Source of the DNA: Elephas maximus indicus
Taxonomy: Eukaryota; Chordata; Mammalia; Proboscidea; Elephantidae
Length of the DNA: 64,000 nucleotides
Assembly: GCF_024166365.1 (NCBI RefSeq)
Contig: NC_064827.1
Coordinates: 47,830,635-47,894,634, forward strand
Reading direction: 5' to 3'
Part shown: positions 54,246 through 64,000 of the stretch, piece after piece
Numbering within the stretch: position 1 is the stretch's first letter
Layout: each line of letters begins with the position of its first letter
The notes under the pieces: generated by a model
The model's input: the letters and a program-made list of their open reading frames with translations, nothing else
What the model was told of the DNA's origin: nothing
Database searches by the model: none
Program-made: the position numbers and the translations under genes

Positions 54246-55640
54246 CAGCAGTTCTCAAAGTCTGGTCTGCAGACCTCTGGGGGATCCTTGAGGCCCTTTT
54301 AGGGGGCCCTTTTTTTTTTTTTCAGGGGATCAAAATTATTTTCATAATAAAGTTGAGATGCTATTTGACTTTTTTACAGTATGGGAAAGGATTGATGGTA
54401 GAAAAGCAATAGCAGATAAATCTACTGGCATATTAGTATAAATCAAGACAGTGGCACCAAACTGTTCTACTAGTCACCATGTTCTCCATTGTCACACACT
54501 TGCAGTAAAATAAAGGGAAAAAATGCTGATTTCACTTAAGAATGTTGTAAATATAAAGAAGCAGTAAATACTGTTAATTTTATTACATCTCAAACCTTCA
54601 GTGTATAACTTTTCAATATTCCATGACAAAATGAGAAATACACACGAAGTATTTCTGCTGCCCGCCAAATTATCATGGTTATCTTGAGGACATTGAGTTG
54701 TATTGAGTTGCAAACTGAACTAGTGCTTTTTTCGTGGAAAGCATTTTTTTACTTGAATGAACAACTGTCAGACAAACACTGATATTTTGGACTTGGGTAT
54801 TTGGCAGACATTTCCTCTAACGTGAACTAAGTGAGGCTGCACTTCAAGGAAAACAACTGACAGTATTTGTTGTCAGTGATGAAATTCAAGCTTTCAAGTA
54901 AAAATTCCGATTTGGAAAACTAGATTCTGTCACTGTGAGTTTGACAGTTTCCCAGTACTTAAAAACCATTCTGATGAGATTGATGGTGATATTAACAAAC
55001 GTGATTTTTTTTGCTAACATATAACGAAATGTGTCAACATTTTGAAGACCTGCATAATTCAATGAACTGATATTTTCCAAATGACCAGGTTTTGTAACAG
55101 AATACAAAAAGCTCATTGATACAGTTTCAGATTCCACAAATGCAACTGACCTTTATGAAGCTACCACTTGACGAGTTTTGGTGTAGAATCAAAGAAGACG
55201 ATCTACAGTATTTGAAAGCTCTATTAAAATACTTGCCCCATTTTCAACTGCATACCTTTTTGAGGCTACATTTTCTTCACATAATTCAACGAAAAATACG
55301 TATCTCTGTTAAGTGCAAAAGCAAATGTGAGAATCCAGCTATCTTTTATTAAATTGGGCATTAAAGAGATTTGCAAATATATGAAACAATACCACTCTTC
55401 TCACCGATTTTTTTTTTGTTTTGGAAAATACGGTCATTTTCATTAACATATGTTACTTATATGAACATGTAAATGGGTTCACTATTTTTAAAATAAAGTA
55501 ACGAATATATTAAATTTTCCTGAGTTTTAATTTATAGTATACTAATGGTTTTGTGAATACAGTAAGAGCTACATACACAAAGCCCTTTCGGGTTTTCAAT
55601 TATCTTTAAGAGAGTAAAGTGGTCCTGGCAATAACCTACT
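54246..55640 (+). mobile_element. hAT (Charlie/ZBED-like) DNA transposon fossil
   Basis: About 1.4 kb. Left end 'cagcagttctcaaagtctgg', then 'aaattattttcataataa'. Remnants of the transposase are readable on the plus strand, e.g. LTFMKLPLDEFWCRIKEDD at 55143-55200, the conserved C-terminal dimerisation region. Stops and frameshifts break it. The right terminus is eroded. Confidence 0.75.
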
Positions 55641-55740
55641 GAGTAACACCTGCCTGCCTTTTAGATAGCTCACATGGTTTCTAGTTCCTTAGTGCCTCCT
55701 CAGTGCCCACCTGGCTTTTAGGAATAGTAGCAGAGAGCTG

Positions 55741-55949
55741 GGGGACCCTGGGTGGTGCAAACGGTTAAGCACTTAACTACTAGCCAAAAGGCTGGTGGTT
55801 CAAACCTACCCAGAGGTGCCTCAGAAGACAGGCCTGGCGATCTGCTTCAGAAAGTTTACTGCCTTGAAAACCCTATGAAGCAGTTCCACTCTGCACACAT
55901 GGGGTCGCCATAAATCAGAATCGACTTGACGGCAACTAACAACAACAAA
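55741..55949 (+). mobile_element. AfroSINE, older subfamily, with TSD
   Basis: Flanked by AGCAGAGAGCT. 'gtggttcaaacctacccaga' B-box, 'cgacttgacggcaactaaca' end with a CAACAA tail. Confidence 0.92.
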
Positions 55950-55954
55950 GCAGA

Positions 55955-56215
55955 GAGCTAAATCCTAACTTTATAATAGTAGGAAGTCAGTAGGTAATGT
56001 CTACAATTGAAAATAGCAACAGAAGCACACATTCATAAGTATGGAGGCAAATATCAGAAGAAATAGCTAAAAGAGTTGATGGTAGTTGCCTCTGGGGAGT
56101 TCTACCAGGGTAGGGTGGGACAAGGAACTGCAACGGGTTTTTGTCGTAAGCTTTGAGTGCTCTGACTTTGAGACTCCTTCCTGGTTGAAAACATATGTAC
56201 TCTTCTCCCATTTCC
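55955..56215 (+). mobile_element. Old L1 3' end
   Basis: 'ggtagttgcctctggggagt' and the following 'tagggtgggacaaggaac'. Confidence 0.6.
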
Positions 56216-56499
56216 TAGTTCTTCTCCTACCTTCCTGTGGCCCTTCTTCTGTGTAGGGCTATTTCCTAAGTGATAGTTGAATCATCTTTTTAAGGTACTC
56301 TTCCTCTCTTGATGACCTTATTCACTCCCTCAGCCTCCAGGAGACTCCTTTCCTTACTCCTGTTCTCTCACCTTAAACTCCAGGTCCACTCCTCACACTT
56401 GAAGAAGTCTAAAAAATATTTGAAAATATCTTTCCAACCATCACTTAACAAGTCATAAGAATGTATCTCTTTCATTTACTTAATATTATTAGCCATTTT

Positions 56500-56850
56500 T
56501 AAGCACTCAGCTGCTAATCTAAAGGTCAGCAGTTAAAACCCACGGGCCGCTCCGTGAGAGAAAAATGTGGCAGCAGGGGCCTATCTACGGAAAATAGCAC
56601 CTATGGCCATTAGTTTTAAATTGCTGAACGATCTCTCAAAGCTGGCGATGGAAACTGCTACGGCCAATAGAAACTGCTTGTCAGCGCCCCTCGCCAACTG
56701 GCACCAAGGGCACATGCCCTACCTGCCATACCTTAGTTACACCTCTGCGTCCGTAAAGACTAACAGCCTTGGAAACCCTAATAGGCAGTTCTACTCTGTC
56801 CTACAGGATTGCTATGGGTTGGAATTGACTCAACAGCAACAGATTTTATT
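56500..56850 (+). mobile_element. AfroSINE, long form, interrupted
   Basis: 56500-56573 (tRNA half) and 56748-56850 ('agccttggaaaccctaatag') form one SINE with a 174-bp insertion between. Confidence 0.85.
56574..56747. mobile_element. Small TIR element inside an AfroSINE
   Basis: Left end CAGGGGCCTATCTACGG; right end, reversed, CAGAGGTGTAACTAAGG (12 of 17 match). No coding capacity. Family not identified. Confidence 0.6.
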
Positions 56851-56879
56851 TTTATTTATTAGTGATTATTTCTTTTGTT

Positions 56880-57110
56880 AGAAGAAATGGGCATTGATTG
56901 AGCACCAACCATGTGCCAAATTTGGTACCAGATGCTATCACATGGTTTTGCTGTTTTAACATCTCTTCATGCCCTTTAAGTTTTTGTTGGTTTCCTCAGT
57001 TTAATCATCTAAAAAGTGTAAAGTTATAAGGATTAAATGAGGCAGTATTTGTAAAGCCTTTAAAAAATACTGAACATAGTAACAGCTGCTTAAGTATTTG
57101 TTAAAATTTG
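56880..57110 (+). mobile_element. MIR
   Basis: 'ataaggattaaatgaggcag' and 'ctgaacatagtaacagctgc'. Confidence 0.6.
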
Positions 57111-57623
57111 TGTTATTAATTAGCATAAAATTTGGGGAGCATCTCTTTGGTGTACTGGGGTTAGGGATAATAAGAAAATACTCCTGCTCTTAAGAGTCGC
57201 CTTTAAGGGAGACATCATATTAACCAAAAGTGATGTAATGGTGATACAATGTAACAAGGCCTTATATGAGGAATACAGATACAAGGAATATGATCAAAAT
57301 ACTGTAGGAACCCAGAGGAGGAAAAGAGCAACTCTTCTTGGGCTGGGGTGGGGAGTGGGGGTCTAAGATTTCACAGAGGGCTATCATCTTAGATGGGCTT
57401 CAAACAACAAGTAGTGGCTTGTTCACAGGTTCCAGGGATTAGGATGGGAGCATCTTTGGGCCATTATTCTGTCTATGGCATGGATATACCACATTTTGTT
57501 TATGCATTCATCAGTTTATAGATATTTGGGCTGTTTCCACTTTTTGGTTATTATGAACAATGGTACTATGAACATTCATGTACAAGTTTTTATACAAATA
57601 TGTATTTTCAGTTCTTCTGGGTT

Positions 57624-57806
57624 ACAGCCCTGCTGGTGCAGTGGTTAAAGTGATTGACTGCTAACCGGAAGGTCAGTGGTTCAAAACCACCAGTAGCTCC
57701 ACAGGAGCAGTATATGCTCATGTGGAGGCTTACAGCCTTGGAAACCCTATGGTGTCCCTGTGAGTCAGAATTGACTCCACAGCAGTGGGTTTTTTTTTTT
57801 TTTTTT
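57624..57806 (+). mobile_element. AfroSINE
   Basis: 'ctgctggtgcagtggttaaa' to 'tgactccacagcagtgggtt' with a poly(T) end, inside L1. Confidence 0.88.
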
Positions 57807-57844
57807 AATTATACCTAGGAGTAGTATTGCTGGGCCATTGGTCG

Positions 57845-58053
57845 CTCTGAGAAGCTCTGGTGGTACAAGAGTTAAATGCTTGGCTGTTAACCAAAAGGTT
57901 GGCGGTTAGAACCCATCCAGCAGCTCTGCAGGAAAAATACCTGTCGATCGGCTTCCTTAAAAGATTACAGCCAAGAAAACCCTATAGGGCAGTTCTACTC
58001 TGTCACATGGGGATGTTATGAGTCAGAATCGACTCAATGGCACTCAACAACAA
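57845..58053 (+). mobile_element. AfroSINE, older subfamily
   Basis: 'ctctggtggtacaagagtta' to 'gactcaatggcactcaaca', inside L1. Confidence 0.88.
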
Positions 58054-58621
58054 CGTCAACATGGTGGCTCAATGTTCAACTTTTTTAAAAGTGTAAGTTC
58101 AGTGGTTTTTAGTATATTCACAAAGTTACACAACAAGCCATCACTACTATCTAATTTCGGAACATTTTCATCATCCCCAAAAGAAACTCCAAACCCACTG
58201 GCAATCACTTCCTGTTGCTACCTCCCCTCAACTCCTGGAAACATCTATTTCCTGTCTTTATGGATCAACATGAAATCATACAATATGTGGCTTTCTCTAT
58301 CAGGCTTCTTAGTATAATTTTTCTTGTTCACCAATGTTGCAGCATGTATTGGTACTTTTTGGCTATTACGAATAATGCTATGAACATTCATGCACAAATT
58401 TTGTGTAAAAAAAAAAATTTTTTTTATGTATTTCCTATTGAGTACATACCTAAGAGTGGAATTGCTGGATCATGGGGGAACTCTATTTCTAACACTTTGA
58501 GGAACTGCCAAACTGTTTTGCAAAGTGGCTCCACTGTTTTATGTTCCCACTGGCAGTGTCTAAGCGTTTATAGTTCACATCTTCACCAACATTGTTGTCC
58601 ATTTTTTTATTAAAGCCATCC

Positions 58622-58795
58622 ACGGGTGCCCTTGTGGCACAGTGGTTAAGAGCTACAACTGTTAACCATAAAGGTTGGCAGTTCAAATCCACCAGCTGCT
58701 CCTTCGAAACACTATTGGGCAGGTCTACTCTGTCCTATAGGGTCACTATAAGTTGAAAGCAACTTGACAGCAACATGTTTGGGTTTTTTTTTGTT
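58622..58795 (+). mobile_element. AfroSINE, short form
   Basis: 'ccttgtggcacagtggttaa' to 'acttgacagcaacatgtttg', inside L1. Confidence 0.9.
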
Positions 58796-58971
58796 TTGAA
58801 TGGCTAATAATGTTGAGCATCTTTTTATGTGTTTATTGGCTACTTGTGTATCTTCTTTGAAGAAATGTCTATTGAAGCCTTTTGCCAATTTGAATAATTA
58901 GGTCATTTGTATTTTTAGAAAGTTTTTTTTTTTTTTTTTTAATGTTCTGGATATAAGTCCCCTATCAGATA

Positions 58972-59158
58972 CAGTGAAACCTGTGGGAGCTGGAACTCGG
59001 CAGGACTGCCTTGTTTTTCCAGGTCTTGAAAGTTTTCCACCTTTGACAGCGTACAATCTTACCACTTTTCTCTCTCTCCTTTGAGTGGAAAAATTTGAGT
59101 TTTCCTTCTCAGACAGGTTTCTGCCTTACACAGGTTCCGGCTCTCACAGGTTTTAGTG
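58972..59158. mobile_element. Tc1/mariner-like MITE inside L1
   Basis: 187 bp with inverted ends of about 25 bp (CAGTGAAACCTGTGGGAGC against CACTAAAACCTGTGAGAGC), flanked by TA on both sides. Removing it restores the L1 sequence 'tcagatatatgattt'. Confidence 0.8.
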
Positions 59159-59299
59159 TATATGATTTACAAATATTTCCTCCCCTTCCATGCATTGTCT
59201 TTTCATTTTCTTGATAATGTCCTTTGTTGAAGACTGTTCTTCCTCTATTGGATTGTCTTGGCACCCTTGCTGAAAACAAGATTCTAAAAAGATAAAACC

Positions 59300-59850
59300 T
59301 AGTTTAGGTAAGGGTGAGGGTAAGCCTTACCTACTGCAAGTGAGAGTACATAATACAGCCTTTGGAGGGTACGTTGGCCACGAATACACAGATTTGAAAT
59401 GTACATATTCTGATTCATGAATTCTACTTCTAGGAATTTATTTCAAGGAGCTAATTGGTCAGATATGCAAAGATGTTATATATAGTGGGAAAACTCGAAG
59501 TAGCCTAAATGTCTATCAGTAGACCAGGTTAATAAATTATGCTACATCCATACAATGAAATATGATGCGGCTTTTAAAAATGATGAAGTAAATCTATATT
59601 TATTGACTTTGAGCAATCTTTATGACCACCGTTTATAATAGGATTGCATTTATATGAAATTAGATATCTTACATACACACCTACATTCATAGAGATAGCT
59701 GGGAAAATGTTCACAAAAATGTTAACAGTGGTTGCCTCTAGGTAATGGGATTTTGGCTGGCTTTTATTTTCTTCTTTATACTTTCCTGTGTTGCATGAAT
59801 TTGCCACATTAGTATGTGTTATCTTCATCAGAAAAAGTTATTTTCATTTT
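59300..59850 (+). mobile_element. Old L1 3' end
   Basis: 'atgctacatccatacaatga' and 'cagtggttgcctctaggtaa' on the plus strand. Confidence 0.8.
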
Positions 59851-60297
59851 GTAGAATGCCCTCCAAGAATATAGATGGTAGAAGACTATTCAATGACATA
59901 GAAATATGTTCATAACATCTTGATAACCGAAAAAAAGGTTACAGTATCATTCCAGTTTTGTAAAATTTTAAAAAATTAATATATACAGTATTTCCTAGGT
60001 ACTGATAGTTTTTTTTTCTTTTTTCATTTCCTACTATTTCTGAAATAGGGATGTCTCATAATGAATGTGACTGTTCAATGGAGTGGATTTCCCTTTCTGC
60101 CTCCCCCAAAAGCTGTTATTAATGAGATGATGCTTCTGGCAATCTGAGACTTGAGAAACTGCTATTTGTGTCCAGAGAAAATCCTAGAGGAATAGACACC
60201 AAAATGTTCATATTGTTTAGCCCTGGGTGGGGATTTTTATTTTCTTTTTTGTTTAATTAGTTTCCAAGTTTTCTATAGTATATGCATAAAACAAACA

Positions 60298-60503
60298 AAA
60301 AAACACAAACCCATTGCCATTGAGTCAATTCTGACTCATAGTAACCCTATAGGACAGAGTAGAACAGCCCCAACGGGTTTCCAAGGCTGTAATCTTTATG
60401 GAAGAAGAATGCTACATTTTTCTCCCATGAGTGACTGGTGGGTTTGAACCTCCGACCTTTTGGTTAGCAGCCGAATGCTTAACAACTTTGCCACCAAGGC
60501 TCC
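60298..60503 (-). mobile_element. AfroSINE, long form
   Basis: 'aaacccattgccattgagtc' to 'aactttgccaccaaggctcc'. Confidence 0.92.
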
Positions 60504-60517
60504 TTGTATAAGGATAC

Positions 60518-60684
60518 CAAAACCAACCAAACCCAGCGCCGGCAAGTCGATTCCGACTCATAGCAACCCTATAGGACAGAGTAGAACTGCCCCATAGAGT
60601 TTCCAAGGAGCGCCTGGTGGATTCAAACTGCCCACCCTTTGGTTAGCAGCCATAGCACTTAACCACTATGCCACCAGGGTTTCC
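60518..60684 (-). mobile_element. AfroSINE, short form with TSD, fairly young
   Basis: 'aagtcgattccgactcatag' to 'ctatgccaccagggtttcc'; flanks share CCTTGTATA. Low divergence. Confidence 0.93.
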
Positions 60685-60689
60685 CTTGT

Positions 60690-61335
60690 ATAGACAGAGA
60701 TACACAGAAAACAAACAGGAGCCTGGCTGCCCTGCTTTTCAAGGAATAAGTAGGATATGAGGGTACTGGGGACGTCTGGCAGCTTAAGGACCACTCACCC
60801 CACCTCAGTAGAGCCAGGGACCAGAGAAGGGAGGATTGACCTGGGTGTCCACCACAGACCCCTGGCTGGGCAGGGGCTGGTAAAGTGACCTCGAGAACAG
60901 ATGGTGGCATTCACTCAGCAGGTGCCGGGGCTCTTGTCTCAGTTCTGAGAGGGCAAGGAAATCCCCGTGAGGTAGGAGAGGGTCCAGATGGTGGAATGCT
61001 GGGTAATTAAGGAAGAGAAGGATACCTGACACTGTTGGGTCACTCAGACATTTTCCAGTGTCGCTCAAGAGGTCGTTCCAAGTTCAAGAGAGACCAAGAA
61101 CTGTGTGAAACAGAAAATGAGGCCACCCCTTTTGAGAGTCAAAAAATTTACACTGGTTTCTGATAAGCCCTTCTCCCCTCAGCCACAGGGGCAGGGTGGC
61201 TACAGGAGATGGAGGACATGGAGCAGAGGTGGAGGCCTCTGGCTGCAGCAGAACTTAAATGGCTCCTGAGAAGGCCAGCTAGCTCTTGGGCTCTCCTTAG
61301 GTTGAGGGGGAGACTAAGGCCTGCAGTAACTGTGG
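60690..61335. other. Unassigned sequence
   Basis: Moderately GC-rich; several short minus ORFs with no recognised similarity. Confidence 0.45.
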
Positions 61336-61339
61336 TTGG

Positions 61340-61495
61340 GACGCAGAGGAGTGTGCCAGGCACTGTGCCAGGTAGAAGTTTCACCCACATGATTACGTCT
61401 AACCTTCACAACAGTCCTGAGATGATCAGACTGAGGCCCACAGAGGCCGTGTGGTTTGTCCAAAAGCACATAGCCAGTAAGTGATCGATTGGGAA
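61340..61495 (-). mobile_element. MIR
   Basis: 'tgccaggcactgtgccaggt' and 'acatagccagtaagtgatcg'. Confidence 0.75.
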
Positions 61496-61804
61496 TCCCC
61501 CTCAGTAGACTCTTCCTCTAAAAAGGGAAAACCATTCAGTGAAGTTAAATTAACATAGATTTATCAGAGCAGCATGTGAAAAAAAACAAGTTTTAAAGAA
61601 TATCTTGAATCTAATCTCCACATTTTTTTTGTTTAAACATGTATGGTTATAGACGGAAAAAAAGCCATTAAGGACATATACCTGAAAGGTGTTTATATGT
61701 CTCAGTAGTAAGAATTTACATTTTTTAAATTTTCTGTGTTTTTCCCCTCACAATGAGCATGTAAATCTTTTTAAAGCAGGAAAAAGTTTTTTTTCAGAAG
61801 CAGT

Positions 61805-62040
61805 TGTGAGGCCTAGTGGATCAAAGTGATGAGAGTGAATTACAGTGATACCTTAATGACAGAGAAATCCAGGTTCTTACTAGCTATGTCTCAGCAAACC
61901 CACTTGGCTTCTCTGAGCCTGTTTCCTAAACAGTCAAATGTGGATTATAGTCCTGTCCCAGTGAGCTGTTGCCAGGATTAACTGAGATGCAATGTACATG
62001 AATGTCTCAAGCACAGTGCTTGGTTTAAGAATATTAATCA
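61805..62040 (+). mobile_element. MIR
   Basis: 'gcttctctgagcctgtttcc' to 'tcaagcacagtgcttggttt'. Confidence 0.75.
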
Positions 62041-62217
62041 ACATCAAACCTGACTGTGGGTAGTCAGAGCTCTCCCCTGCTGGCCCAGGAAGGCCTCACG
62101 CCTACAGCTGGTTTCAGAGAGCAGAAAGGGACCTGGGTCCCCTGGCGGAAGCACCTCCCTGAACCTGGAGCTGCCTACACACTTGCTCTCCTGCCACTCT
62201 CTCCATGCCGATTAGCT

Positions 62218-62420
62218 CGTTGTTACTTGCCATTGAGTTAATTCTGATTCTCGGTGACCTGATGTGTACAAAGTAGAACTGGTCCACAGGGTTTCCAAGG
62301 CTGTGACCTTTCAGAAGCAGATTGCCAGGTCTCTCTTCTGAGGCGCTTCTGGGTAAGTTTGAAACATCAACATTTTGGCTGGTAGTTTAGCACTTAATGG
62401 TTTGTGCCACCCAGGGATTC
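62218..62420 (-). mobile_element. AfroSINE, 'ggtgacccca' subfamily
   Basis: 'gccattgagttaattctgat' to 'ggtttgtgccacccaggga'. Confidence 0.87.
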
Positions 62421-63017
62421 CAGGCCTCTGTTTTTACCATTTGGAAACGAACAGGATTCCATTCCTTAACGCATGTTCACCTCAACCACTTGGCTCTCTG
62501 TCTCAACAATCTCAGCTACCTAGATAATATTTTTGAATACATGTGACATTATTTTCAGTATAACATTTGCAGAGCACCTACTATGTTCTAAGCATGGCCC
62601 CAGGCTTCTACTGTCCATTCATCCCATGTTAGCACAGGCTCAGACTGCATGAGAAGTTAGACCTTTCAACATCTACTACTTGTTGCCTAGCTGATATGAG
62701 TACACACACCACATCATGGAAGCTCTGAGGGCAGATCTATTCTCACCAGTGTACGCACGCCTGCACGAGAGAAGGGAAAGAATGAAGTACTCAGTATGTA
62801 AAAATTTCCTCACCCTATGTTACGTATCAGCTTCACATACAGAAAATGTGCCCACTCTGCTGAAGTGATTTTAAAGGTAGTTAAACCAATGCCTTTAAGT
62901 TAGGCTGCTTTCCTTCATCTTCAGATGTATTAAAGTCTGTCCACAGCCACAAAGTTTGTGGAAGGCTGGAGTCATCTGTCAGTTTGACAAATAGCACAGC
63001 TGTTGCTGAGGGAGTGG

Positions 63018-63180
63018 AAACCCTGCTGGTGTAGTGGTTAAGTGCTACAGCTGCTAATCAAAAGATCAGCAGTTTGAATCCACCAGGCATTCCTTGGAAA
63101 CCGTATGGAGCACTCTACTTTGTCCTATAGGGTTGCTATGAGTCGGAATTGACTTGACAGCAACCGGCTTGATTTTGGTT
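63018..63180 (+). mobile_element. AfroSINE, short form with 14-bp TSD
   Basis: TGCTGAGGGAGTGG flanks both sides. 'ccctgctggtgtagtggtta' to 'cttgacagcaaccggctt'. Confidence 0.93.
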
Positions 63181-63194
63181 TGCTGAGGGAGTGG

Positions 63195-64000
63195 GGTGAG
63201 TAGCAGGTCCAGGGAGTTTCAAACTATCTCACAGTGTTCTCAGGCTTTTTACAGCTTATTGAAATATACACATACATTCTAACACAACTGTAAGACTCAA
63301 GGAGGGGCTAAAATCTGGCATTATTTAATATTTTTATTACTTACTAGGCAAATATTATTATTAATGAAGTAAAAAGAGACTTCCCTACAGTTCAGACTTT
63401 CTAACAAACTAAGCTGTTTTCACTTTTCCTTATTCTCTTCCAGCCCTTGTTCAAATTCATACCATGTGGACATGGTAACAATTGCAGATTAGATACCATT
63501 ATATACTCTCTTTCTCAGGCACAGATGCATACACAGAATGACGGTAAGTACAACAATATTCAAAACTAGGGCACTGTGACAACAGCCCCTTCAGGCCTGT
63601 GGACTGACAGCCCAGTAGGAGATGTTGGCAGGGCAGGGAGACACACCCTGTTCTGCCTGTGTTATTTATGCCTCTGGCAGTGAAGCCCCTGACAAAGAAG
63701 CATGTCACTGGAACACATGCTCTTTGTTCACAGAGGTGCACGCCAGCACCGGCTGCCTAAGAAGGACAGTACCATGTCTGTAGTCTCTCCTCCTTTGACT
63801 CTTTGGCTCTCTTTTTATTTGCTGCACATTGTGGCTATGTTTATTAATTACTTTGTAGCTTAATCTTATAAAACACACATTCATCCTGTGAGCTATGTAC
63901 CAAGGGGAAAACGTTCTTCATACTCTTGAGTGAATCATAAAGAGTGGACAGGGTCTTGAGATTTGGCCCCATGAGCCACCAGGTTACTAAGCTTTCCAGC
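63195..64000. other. Unassigned sequence
   Basis: No repeat or gene recognised. ANP32B, expected further along by synteny, is not visible here. Confidence 0.45.

Larger units (their letters stand above)
57460..59285 (-). mobile_element. Old L1 ORF2/3' region, with nested insertions
   Basis: 'tagatatttgggctgtttcc', 'gaattgctggatcatggggg', 'gcaaagtggctccactgttt' and 'tttgccaatttgaataatta' are inverted L1 ORF2. Three SINEs and one mariner-like MITE lie inside it. Confidence 0.85.

Noticed and set aside
905-63180. SINE heads as genuine tRNA genes
   Set aside because: A- and B-box-like motifs are present, but the copies continue into RTE-like tails and cannot fold as complete tRNAs.
36000-64000. 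ANP32B first exons
   Set aside because: No leucine-rich-repeat or acidic-tail coding sequence and no CpG island seen up to the window end.
1-64000. CRISPR arrays, operons or prokaryotic mobile elements
   Set aside because: Spliced vertebrate genes and mammalian retroelements throughout; regular spaced repeats are limited to the minisatellite and LTR repeats.

Overview
The window is vertebrate nuclear DNA from a placental mammal, almost certainly an afrotherian and most likely an elephant or close relative. The evidence is about 37 copies of a tRNA-derived SINE (AfroSINE type), five RTE-class LINE copies whose 3' tail matches the SINE tail, young L1 3' ends of the elephant type, and older mammalian L1, L2, L3/CR1, MIR and hAT repeats. 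The two genes found are mammalian, with ordinary GT/AG introns.

Genes. Both lie on the minus strand. TRMO (tRNA N6-methyltransferase for t6A37, formerly C9orf156) has five coding exons between 17079 and 5591, which join without a frame break into 440 codons plus stop. Its first exon lies in a CpG island at about 16880-17400. HEMGN (hemogen/EDAG, an erythroid nuclear regulator) has four coding exons between 35418 and 23882, joining into 448 codons plus stop. HEMGN lies upstream of TRMO in the same orientation, as on human 9q22.33 (FOXE1, TRMO, HEMGN, ANP32B). The neighbours FOXE1 and ANP32B are not in the window.

Layout. 1-5430: sequence downstream of TRMO, mostly old repeats. 5430-17400: TRMO; its introns hold two 5'-truncated RTE LINEs (one split by an ERV solo LTR), L2, a young L1 3' end, LTRs and SINEs. 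17400-23350: intergenic stack of SINEs, LTRs, MER5A, L1 and L2. 23350-35620: HEMGN and promoter; its introns hold L1 3' ends stacked at one target site, an RTE tail, MIRs, SINEs and a SINE-internal 50-bp minisatellite. 35620-64000: gene-free repeat-rich DNA with a nearly full-length RTE (42281-45500, minus), a 1.4-kb hAT transposon fossil (54246-55640), L2 on both strands, a split L3/CR1, L1 pieces and many SINEs.

The genes have no known shared pathway: TRMO acts on tRNA, HEMGN on GATA1-driven erythroid transcription. I found no undescribed gene system. The most interesting signals are regulatory (an E-box/RUNX/GATA cluster just upstream of HEMGN) and evolutionary (minisatellite growth inside a SINE, repeated retrotransposition into one site, a chimeric L1/SINE insertion, and a DNA transposon inside a SINE). 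Repeat family names come from remembered consensus sequences, and edges are approximate unless a target-site duplication (TSD) or splice site is stated.
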